From positions 1 to 22,372 of the forward strand of contig CAJNOQ010002851.1 of the NCBI GenBank assembly GCA_905250885.1: DNA of 22,372 bases, written 5' to 3'. A model generated the notes under the pieces. It was not told the origin of the DNA, made no database searches, and saw nothing but the letters and a program-made list of their open reading frames with translations. The DNA is from Didymodactylos carnosus. Lineage: Eukaryota > Rotifera > Eurotatoria > Philodinida > Philodinidae. Of this stretch, positions 7,801 to 17,401 are shown one piece after another (position 1 is the stretch's first letter; every line of letters starts with the position of its first letter). Made by a program: the position numbers and the translations under genes.

Positions 7801-10800
7801 CTAGAAAAAACTATCAAATTTTGATATGCCAGGTTTTCTTTCTTCTGTCACTAGTTGAGTGAGAGTGCTCGTTTTCTCTTCTAACAGGCTTTCTCTCCTA
7901 GGTAAAAATATTCGTGCTAACACGCTTGCAACTTCACCACCTTCCTTTTCTCCCGAACTGTCAACGGCTGTCAACCAACTTTCACCATGGGCTAATAAAA
8001 AAGAAAGACATCTTTTTTCTCTAAAAGGTGAAAATCAGTTTAGTTACCTGCAGCATCTAATCCGGTTATTTCATCTTCAATCGATACTCGAATATATGAA
8101 CCAAATAGATTCCACAGTACGTTCATTGGTATTAATATTAATGCTGTACACACAGCAGAAAAAGCTGAATATCAGTAGAAAAACGGTAAACATTACTTGA
8201 TTTTGTGATCTTTTTTCTCTTACCTACGGCTGTTAATATTCCAGCTATTTGGTACCACAACTGAACAGGTCGTCCATAAAACGCACCGTTGGCTCCTCCA
8301 CTTGGATTTACATCCAGTTGTGTGAATAAACCCGTGCAAAATGCACCTACCGTTCCTCCTAATCCATGACAAATGGCAACATCCAGAGCATCATCGACCC
8401 TTAAATATTTCTTGAACAGCATTGCCACATAAACGCATACAGCACTTATTATTCCTATCAAAAGAGCCCATCCCGGCTGTACATAACCACAAGCGGGTGT
8501 AATAGCGACGAGACCTACTACGGGGGCAATACAAGTGCCAGTAATTGTAACTGAGCCTCGAACTGCATCTAATATCACCCATGTTACCAAGGCAGCTGCC
8601 GCAGCTGCGTTGGTATTTATCAGCGCTAAAGCAGCGACACCACTAGAAGAGCATAACATCATGTTACATGTACTCTTTTCAAATCTGCTTTTTTCAACAA
8701 GAGTAGGCTCTTTGTTACTTTCGTCAGAAAATAACCTTAGTCATTCTAATGAACAAAAGAAATTAACCCTGTTGAACTTGACTTAAATCATACCCTTGTT
8801 TACCTTGCAGCGTTAGCTGATCCAGCATTAAAACCATTCCATCCAACCCACAATAAACTTGCACCCAATATACTAAACGGCAAATTATTACCGATATCTT
8901 TGGTAGCCCGATCTATACGACGACCCAATACTGCCGAAGCAACAAATCCACTTGCACCACTCGAAATATGAATCACTGTACCACCGGCAAAATCTATAGT
9001 TCCGAGTGCTTTTAACCAACCGTTATCGGACTGAAAGTATTCGCTGATTATGTATCTTCACGTTAGACTGTCATCTTTCGCATTAGCTTCCACTTTCTAG
9101 CACACAATAATGTTGAATAACTCCACCAAATCCAATGGGCCAACGGATCATAACAGACCGTTGTCCAAATAAATATAAAAAGCATATATGGGATCAATTT
9201 TATTCTGCCAACAATACTGCCTGTAAAATGGTATATTAGATACTAGGAAAGTCGAATTGATTATAGCTTACCACTAATGAGCGCCGGAGGGACCACGGCA
9301 AATGCACCTAAAACAGCCCATTCGACAGATTATGAGAAAAGCTATCGGTTGTAGAAGCATCAGGTAGATTCCGTACAGTGGAATAAAAGAATAAGAAAGA
9401 GTGCATTATAGCAAAGTTTCAACTTTTGTTTTAACAAACAATCTTCGAAAAATATTTAATTTGCTTTTATTAAAAGAATTAAACTGTATGAGTTGAACAT
9501 AGAACATTTTAAGAAACTAATATTTTTAATTTAAATTTCCATCATATTTAGACTTTAAATACAAGTAGAGAGATCGTAACACGCCACATCAACTTCGTTA
9601 TAGCAGTATAAATTAAAATTTTTAATGAGCGTTTTTAAGCAGAAATAATTAAAGGAGTTTAAATACTGATGAAAGCAAGATGTTTCAGAGGGTGATAGTA
9701 CTTTCGTCACGTTAATTTTCATCACATAGAAAAAAGAACTTTCGCCATACGTGACGAAAGTATATGGTTTCTGGAGGAGTACCATCCCACATTTTGATCA
9801 CAAGAGTGGTGAAGTTTCGTAACCAACTTTGTAACATACCTACAACTTTCGTCACAACCCAAAAGGAACTACTGGACTACTCCAGTTTGGACTAGAACTG
9901 CTTGCATTTGGACTACTCGAATTTGAACTGCTTCAATGTGAACCACCTCAGACCGAACTAGTCCCAAACGCAATAGACGCTTGATTTTGATACTCTGACT
10001 TTAGAAAGAGATTTCAAAAGAGTTTTACGCGTTTCGCTAAGGAAATGCGATGTTTATAAAGGAAAAAGCAAGCAGTTATTACTCCAATTTGCACTACTAC
10101 AGCTTGTATTACTGCAGTTTGGACTACTCCAGTTTGTACTACAACACTTTGGACTAATGAACTTTGCACTAAACCTTGATTTCACCGCAGCCGTTTCATG
10201 CAACGTGTAACGAAAGTACCGACCTGTCTAAAAAAACCAGACTTTCGTCACATGCACGGTGAATTTTTGTCACTGAAAACACGTCATGTGACGAAAGTGC
10301 TGTGAAACGTTTTAGATGAGTCTTTAGTGCATATTGTAGTATCACCAGAAAATCGTCACATTTAACTGTCAAATCGTTTTTTCGATGACACCTAGTGGAT
10401 TATAGGTTATCGACTATGCTGATTTCGAATATGACCATGGCAGTTGCCTATAGGTCTCCAGTGATCCGATTTTAGAAAACCAGTTTTTCAGCAACTCTCA
10501 AAAAATAGCCAAAACCTTTCTTAATAATGCATGATTGTAGCCCGCACATTTCTGATTGAAATGAGACATCTCCGAGCTTTGTACGATCTTTCTTTGCAAA
10601 GTTATAGAATTTATAAGAAAAGCCCTAAATTAATTTCTTCTTATTTCTGTAGCTTTGACCTGGCAATGAATATTTAGGACTTTCTTGTAAATTCTATAAC
10701 TTTGCAGAGAAAGGTCGTACAAAGCTCGGAGATGTCTCATTTCAATCAGAAATGTGCGGGCTACAATCATGCATTATTAAGAAAGGTTTTGGCTATTTTT

Positions 10801-11773
10801 TGAGAGTTGCTGAAAAACTGGTTTTCCAAAATCGGATCACTGGAGACCTATAGGCAACTGCCATGGTCCTATTCGAAATCAGCATAGTTGATAACCTATA
10901 ATCCACTAGGTCTCACCGAACGAACTATTTAACAGTTGAGTCGGGTCCCTCGTGAGAGATTTATTTTGTTTGTTTTCAGACTAGATTTCATTTTGTTCAA
11001 ACTTTATTAACTTTTACACTTGGTTTAAGTCTTTTCGTGTTTATTGTAAGTTACATTTTTGATTGAGCAATGCTTTGCGCTCATCCACCCGGCCCCTTTT
11101 TCTATGTGTACCATCAACTAATGAGTCTTCCTTTTAGAACAAGACAACGAAAGTCTAGACGACTTTTCAAAATACAACTGTAAAAAGTACCATATATTTT
11201 TTAGCTCATGTGGCCTGATTTAAAATGAAGTCAATAGATTAGAATTATTCATAAGTTATTCGGTCCTTTGTTTCATGGATGAGTGATCTTCATTCGTCCT
11301 GAATAAAAGCACACTACGAGATAGCAACAATCCAATACCGCACGGAAATGAAAAGCGATTCGATGTGCAGTAATAGCTTATTTTCCTGATCCTAAAATTC
11401 TATTTTCAACATACTTACATTGAAACGCACAAAATGTTAAAAGTGGATAGGTCGGAGAATAATTTGGATTGTAAAGTTCACCTAATCTTAAAGCTGCCCA
11501 ACCGAACGAACCAAATCCTTTGCTAACAGCTGGTCCAAAGGCGAATGAAAATCCAAATAAGACCCATTGAGAAATGACGACTCCCATGCATATTATTGAT
11601 AGAAATAATTGATTCAATATATTTTTTTTGTCAACCATACCGCCGTAGAAAAAGGCTAGTGCTGGTGTCATCATAAACACCAATGCTGTTGACGTCATCA
11701 TCCAAGCATTATCACCCGTATCATATCTGCTGCTTGTAGATGGTGTTATGCTAGATAGATTGACCATCACCAT
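7801..11773 (-). CDS. Ammonium transporter, Amt/MEP/Rh superfamily, seven exons
   Basis: This is a membrane channel that moves ammonium or ammonia across the cell membrane. Exons in coding order are 11773-11419, 9307-9272, 9220-9106, 9043-8804, 8642-8224, 8143-8048 and 7991-7801 (TAG at 7803-7801). They sum to 1452 bases, 483 residues plus stop, normal for the family, with no break. Landmarks by my numbering are the N-terminal GDNAWMM and FFYGG, pore Phe gates F121 and F240 (GWNGFNAGS), HWIW near 159-162, the signature D186-FAGG with pore His H194, and the second pore His H341 (ICHGLGG). HGESW follows in the cytoplasmic tail. The start ATG at 11773 has A at -3 and precedes the first conserved helix closely. 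Exon 2 is only 36 bases. The exon 3/4 junction is the least certain: GTGTGC at 9105 with AG at 9044 keeps frame, and other nearby sites could too. Intron 1 spans 2110 bases and is full of repeats. Confidence 0.93.
9865..9972. repeat. Degenerate 15-base minisatellite, block 1
   Basis: Units resemble GGACTACTCCAGTTT, for example at 9874-9888. Following units drift to GAACTGCTTCAATGT and GAACCACCTCAGACC. One unit is lengthened by six bases. It lies between motif copies of the ACTTTCGTCAC array, inside intron 1 of the transporter. Confidence 0.75.
10076..10175. repeat. 15-base minisatellite, block 2
   Basis: About 6.6 units run in strict 15-base register from 10076: TTATTACTCCAATTT, GCACTACTACAGCTT, GTATTACTGCAGTTT, GGACTACTCCAGTTT, GTACTACAACACTTT, GGACTAATGAACTTT, then a partial unit. 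It shares its consensus with block 1. The 15-base period would give a five-residue repeat if translated, but no gene frame uses it. Confidence 0.85.
10386..10915. mobile_element. 530-base hairpin element in intron 1 of the transporter
   Basis: The left arm 10386-10630 and right arm 10672-10915 are inverted copies that differ at only a handful of positions; the loop is 41 bases. Arms begin near CCTAGTGGATTATAGG. There is no open reading frame. Such long, near-identical arms fit a young non-autonomous foldback element. No target duplication is evident, with CGATGA on the left flank and CACCGA on the right. Confidence 0.9.
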
Positions 11774-12060
11774 TTTTTTCTATTTGAATCGAAGGATAGT
11801 ATTTGAAGTCAATTATTGCAAACTTATTTACATATAATACCGTTACTATCAAACAATATACAGTTACATATATTATGGTTAGCTTTTGTTTCTTGATCCC
11901 AAGTTGCGTGGGGATAACTAATCATTGGTAAAAGGTAGAAAGAAGCGATTATATAAACTTATAGTATCATCTATATATAGACGTAAACTAAAAGAACAAA
12001 TATATATATATAAGGCCTTGACGGTTTCTTTTCATTGCACTCAAATATAGTGAGAATAGA
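11774..12060. other. Upstream region of the ammonium transporter gene
   Basis: It should hold the transporter promoter and 5' untranslated region on the minus strand. No unambiguous TATA box or initiator could be assigned in such AT-rich sequence. A short TA run lies at 11999-12012. Confidence 0.4.
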
Positions 12061-13086
12061 ATCCCATAAAATAATTTTGATACTCTAACGCGCGTTAGTA
12101 GGCGCTAAATAAAAGAAAAATTTAATGCGTGCACACTAGCTAAATACTATTGAATGTTTATAAATGCGTTATTTTCAAACATATATGGGACTGGAAATTA
12201 ATTCTAATGCACTTAAACGCGCTTTTATAAAAAAAATATGAAAACGACGTTCAAACTTAATCACGAAAATGTTATAACGCTGACGCGTTATGTAAGCGGC
12301 TTAACGCGTTAGAACCATGTTAAATATTTCATGTTCGGCGATTCTAACGAATAATAATCTGTAGTACGTGATAACGCCTCCGCTTAATTTTAAATCGTTC
12401 AAACTCGTTAAAAATTGAACAAGTTAGCTTCTTAGATGCGTTTTACATTCGTTAGAAATAATATCTATAAAATGTAATTTTAACGCGTTACAGTGCGTTT
12501 ATCCTTTTTAGTCGTGTTTTTGTTCTGTTGATGGATCCCAAGATCCACCTAGTTATGGTCTACTAGATCCTGTTCATTAGCACCATTATGGTAGACCAGT
12601 GTCTTACACATATATATATAGTAAGAGAAAAAAATTAGAAAACCTTCTAAGTGAATTATATATCTCGTAGGGAAAGCCATTGTATTTATATATGAGTTGG
12701 TCATGCAAAATAAAACGGTGACTAGAAAATTACCTAGAAAATTACCTTTTTAACATACTTGAACGCTCACACATTTGGTGAGTCATCGTTCGTTTAACGA
12801 GTAAAAACCTATTGTAACAAGTTTAAAAATTTTTATTCAGGAATGTACGAGTATTCTTTATTTTTAAAAGCGTTTTCACCATATATCAAAACGTTGTACA
12901 AAACTTGAATGCGCCGAAACTCGTTATACTTCTTAGAACCATATTTAACCGGCTAGTTACCACTCCGAAGAAACGTTAGCACGCGTTATATTTGAAAATT
13001 TAACCCGTTCAAACGCAATTTTCTCGAAAATTTATTTTTTAGCGCCTACTAACCTGCGTTACAGTATCAAGATTATTTCATGGGAT
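12061..13086. mobile_element. 1 kb element with 48-base terminal inverted repeats and ACGCGTTA motifs
   Basis: The left end 12061-12108 (ATCCCATAAAATAAT...GTTAGTAGGCGCTAA) is matched inverted at 13039-13086 with a few mismatches; weaker similarity continues outward to about 12045 and 13106. The interior holds many TAACGCGTTA-like palindromic motifs, at 12086-12097, 12282-12290, 12301-12312, 12481-12490 and 12981-12988. Such CpG-rich motifs stand out against the AT-rich setting. Near 12556-12600 a smaller inverted pair (GGTCTAC/GTAGACC) may mark a nested insertion. No transposase frame is present, so it is non-autonomous. No clear target duplication was found. Confidence 0.8.
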
Positions 13087-15834
13087 GGCTTTTCTAACTA
13101 TATATGCTTACTAGTTTATTGAATTAGGTATCCAGATGTTACAAAACTTCATTTTTTTCGTCATCTGCGCCTCTTATCTCGGCTAGGCAACAACATTTAT
13201 CGATGAAATTTATGTCAGTTATAGTTTTTAGCGGATTCTACAGCCAAAAATAATTTGAGCTTGACTGATCAAGCGGATCAAAAGTTATAGTCAAAATAAA
13301 TACCGTTAACGAATTTCAAAAAATGGAATTTTTTTCTGGATATTCCAGTAAAATTTAAATTACTTACCTTCATATTCGTTTTGAAATGATCTCTTAGTTA
13401 TCAAATTAAGGTTTGTACAAAAATTTGACTAAGAGAAATCCTAATCCTCTGATTAACTTGGCACAGTTAACGCTGCTAATTAAAGAGAATCATCGAAAGC
13501 CTATTCCAATAGTGTTTAGACGATTTCATCTGTTGATAATTTCAAATTTTAAAATTTCAATCAAAAATCCCTATACGCACATGCAAGAAACAAAGAAATC
13601 AACTAAATTCAAAACTTTCGGTACAAACATGGCTGAATTATACAGCATTCGACGCAGTTTTTCAGGCTGATTCCGAATATCACCTCATTTTTTAATTTAA
13701 GTGCTACAAAACTGAGAAAAACCTAAATTATCTGAAAAACCGAGGGTTTTTCGAAAACCTATAACCCGATACAGGAGCATTTGCGCTATCAGTATATATG
13801 TATCGTTGGTAGATCTACCTTCGGTATAAAATTCGTTGAATTCGAAGCTTCGGAAAAAATCGAACAGCGATTATACTGAGCACACATTTTCGGAAAACAC
13901 TTAGCAAAAAAAGAAACCTAATTTTATCGGTCATGGAAAAGCCAGAACAGAATTTTTTTTACGAACGGATAGAGCGAAATGCCTAGTTTTAGACTATGTA
14001 AAATTTTAATAAATATCATCTATTATTTCGTCACAAAATGATTTTCTATCTTAGCTGACTAAACTTGCACAAAAACATCGTCATATACTCAGCTATATTT
14101 CGTACAAATAGAATCGAAAACAGCTTTATCGTTACAGTTTAACGCCTTTTTTCAATTATGAAAAGTCATGATTGTTCGATATGCGTTTAATACAGGATTT
14201 CAACAAGTGTATTATTTTTACTTGAACGTTAAGCATAAAATTCAATTAATTCCTGTACACATGATGTTAACAAGGTATTTCACTATCTCGACGGCTATAG
14301 AAAAATAAGATTTTGTCATGGAGCCAAAAGAAAAAAGATTCTTGTTTTTCTATTATTTCTACTATTTTGACTCTGGTTTGATATAAGCCTAATAATATTT
14401 AGAAGTGTTTGTCTCAACCTTTCTACATTGATTTTGTATAAGTAGATATATTTCTTTAAGTAGGCATTTTATGAACAGCTTTGCTTTATATCCGAAGACT
14501 GAAAAAACAGAAAGTTAAAAATATTTTTGTATTATAAAATTGTAAATACAAAAATGATTGTTTACTACAAGATTTACAAAATTTCTAATCACATTCGGCA
14601 TGTGGACAGAGACATGTTTTTGGAACACCTAAGAAGTACTAATGCTAAAAGGATTAAGCTGCTCATAGTTTTTGCGTCACACTCACTATTAGAAAAGAAA
14701 AAGAAATAACTGATCAGCAAAAAAGAATATAGACATGTGCAAACAGGTTACTTCAGCTACTAATATAATGTTCAGCGGGCCGTCAGAAAGACGAATAAAT
14801 AATCAACTCTAAAAAATACCTTTTAAGGTATATGTCCCTCTCATAGGTGGGCGATGGACGAGGATCCTCGCGAGGCCCCGCGTGGAGGAATTTTTGAAAA
14901 CTTGACGAGGAACGGGGCTATGACGAGACAAGAACTGCACAAGGCGAATCCCGTGGGAGACAATTGAACCACTCCACACTATGCTCTTGTTGCGTTTTGT
15001 TACTGCTGATGGCGCAGGGGAAGGGAAGGATAAAAGTCCGGAAATTATGAAGCATCAGACTGTTTTTGAGAATTTTCATGAACTAATATAACGTTGCAGT
15101 ACGGACTTTAACCGTATACTATAAATATACTCTGAAAGCAAGATTTTGGACAAGAAACTGGTTTCAACAGCATGTTTTTTGCTTTTCGAATCCAACAATC
15201 ACCGTTTTTTTTGCTCCGCTAACAAGACTTCATAAAAGCGCCTTTAAGCGTGGAAAGGAGGCGGTGATAATCTATATTAACGTATATGTTGAAGAAAGCC
15301 AAACTAATAATTTATAAGGTAATCTTTTAGCAATAAAAACGTTTTACGTCATAAAAATAACAGAACATATGTGTAAAGGAACAGAACGAAGAAAAGTTGG
15401 CCACAGCACTACAAATACACATGGTTTTTTCTTTCGTAGTACAGAAACGTGACACTTTTTGTAATCGATACACATGCATGCTTACTTTAGATAAACAGCT
15501 GAGAGGCTCTTATCACAAAGTAAAATTAATACATGTTAGGAGAGAGAGAGTGGTAATTACTTCCAGTTGAAAGAAACTATAAATAGAAGACAAACTTGAC
15601 TTGATGGTAGCTGTGGGAATTGTACCTTATTTGAAACGCTGAAGAGCTTGTAGCTTGTCTATACATTTGTGGTTACAGAGTAATAAAACTCGACTGTGAA
15701 TAATTTGCTTTCCAGAGTTACACGAAGGTCAAGGTTCCGAAAACTACATTCTAACTCAGTCACAAACATTTTTTTGATGAATGAGTCGAAATGAGTCGAA
15801 ATTCAAAAAACCGACATTCTTGTAGCTTCTAACT

Positions 15835-15869
15835 ACATATATATATATGTATATACTTTATATGTATAT
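15835..15869. repeat. TA-rich microsatellite
   Basis: ACATATATATATATGTATAT is followed by a similar TATGTATAT run. It is a simple dinucleotide-type repeat, partly self-complementary. Confidence 0.8.
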
Positions 15870-17096
15870 CATTATTTATTCAAACAGGATTATACTAGCT
15901 ATAGAAAATACTTTTCCCCCTGACTACTAAACCTGATGGTGTCAATAAACACGTATAAACACGAAATTGGGAATAGAAATAGAAGAGCAGAAGTATACAA
16001 TTTGTGTATTATTGAAAAATGCATAATGTTTCGTTTTAGCAGGAAATATAATTAAAGGAGTGCTCTACTGGTGTTTTCCGTACTCGAACGCTGCTTTTGT
16101 ATGTCTGTGATGACTGGCCTAACCAGCCAAGATATTCTCACTAGCTCAGTTTGCAGAGAATTTCAAGAGCTATCTATTCGTGCGTTTCGTTGGTCTTTTT
16201 GTGTTAGAAAGTTGAAAAAAGCAGCGTTTACCCACTATGCAGGGCTGGTTTTGAGATTGTCGATGAGGATGGTATTGTCGAGAAATTAACGGGATTTTAG
16301 TGAACGAATGTATCTGATTTCATCTGGGATTGAATACTGGTACGTTTCCTTGATAGGAAACCATTTTTACTCGAAAAAGAGAGTGCGCCGATTTGTAACT
16401 TTATTCGTTCCTATCCTTTAACCGTATCTAGCAGTTCAGAACTTGCTCTGATATTTTTTGGGTGAAATTGTAAATCTTTTAGTTGAAGACAGCCTAGGAA
16501 CGGCAGCTTCTCCAAAAATCAGTTTTCACCAGGCTTTTGCATTCTTGTCCCAAAATAAACAATGTCACTAGATTCACCGTAATCAATCAGGTATATTCCA
16601 TGCAATTTCAAGGTTATCCCAAGTACATTCTTGGAGCTCCAGGGAAATTTAGTACTATGCCTGAATCGCTGAAAAAGAAAGGCTCGCTTGACTCCTGTTT
16701 TGAAAGCACACTGTAGCCTGTCTATCTGTAAAGAAAAATCAAAATATTTGTATTTCAAAGTTTTGAGTTAGAACCTGGTTTTGTAAAGATATTTTGGAAA
16801 ACGATTTTCATAGTGACATTCTCGACGAAAAGATACAGCCAAGCCGTGGGTTTTAATTGTCCGACACACACTCCGCCTCTGTCAGTTTCCTGTCAAACGT
16901 TATTCAAATTTTTATGAACCTGCTTTGTTGAACGTAGAGATACGGAAACGTCACGCTTTTCATTTTTAGAAGCTGTTAGAAAAGATCCAAAAGAAATCCA
17001 TATTTGAGAAACTTGTTGAGCGGGTCTAGTCAGAAAACTACAGGTCGACTGGAAAGAATATGAGGAGAGGGATTGTTCTTTCCTCTACTGAAGTAT

Positions 17097-17128
17097 TTAA
17101 TATATAGTATTAATTAATATATAGTATT
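17097..17128. repeat. 15-base perfect direct repeat
   Basis: TTAATATATAGTATT occurs at 17097-17111 and 17114-17128, separated by AA. It is a small local duplication. Confidence 0.85.
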
Positions 17129-17355
17129 TAATGCTGAATTTTCTTTTTTTTCAACTTTTGAAAGAAATTTTAAGGTTGCTAAGTTTTCTAGAAATACGGG
17201 TTTTTTAGAAATCTTTGTGTCAAGATCCAAGGTGTAGCATAACTTTTCTTCGTCAGCACGATCTTCTTAATCTGAAGCAGCGTCACTTATTTCTGAAAGC
17301 TAACTTTTCTATCACGGTGTCAATAAACACACTTTCGTTTACAAACTTGTTTATA

Positions 17356-17361
17356 TTTATT
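17356..17361 (-). promoter_or_regulatory. Probable polyadenylation signal of the ATP-grasp gene
   Basis: TTTATT on the plus strand reads AATAAA on the minus strand, about 40 bases downstream of the stop codon at 17402-17404. Distance and orientation fit. Confidence 0.55.
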
Positions 17362-17401
17362 ACAGAAATAACCTAACAACAGAACAGATCTATTGCCATA
17401 A

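Larger units (their letters stand above)
9700..10298. repeat. Array of the 11-base motif ACTTTCGTCAC in both orientations
   Basis: Exact copies lie at 9700-9710, 9845-9855 and 10241-10251 (+), and at 9751-9761 and 10288-10298 (-). Weaker copies lie at 9739-9747 and 10208-10218. The first pair is part of a longer inverted repeat (TACTTTCGTCACGT and complement). Because outward-facing copies sit at both ends, this may be a non-autonomous element of about 600 bases. It lies in intron 1 of the ammonium transporter. Confidence 0.7.
13107..17340. other. Long stretch without a recognised gene
   Basis: Several open frames of 60-85 codons occur (for example 13413-13670 +, 16071-16289 +, 16519-16758 -), but none shows conserved motifs, a sensible start or consistent splice neighbours. 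A GC-rich patch at about 14850-14960 contains the palindrome CGAGGATCCTCG (14859-14870). The sequence is probably old, decayed repeat material and intergenic DNA. Confidence 0.45.

Noticed and set aside
7482..7824. Open frames on both strands overlapping the transporter end
   Set aside because: They shadow each other and the 3' end of the transporter; no motif or composition supports coding.
7859..8786. Plus-strand and alternative-frame open frames over the transporter exons
   Set aside because: Antisense or out-of-frame shadows of the ammonium transporter.
13413..14709. Open frames of 60-85 codons
   Set aside because: Low-complexity AT-rich translations without motifs, consistent with chance.
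15938..17330. GGTGTCAATAAACAC repeated at 15938-15952 and 17316-17330 as possible element ends
   Set aside because: The match is exactly 15 bases with unrelated flanks; one such pair is not improbable in 22 kb of AT-rich sequence.
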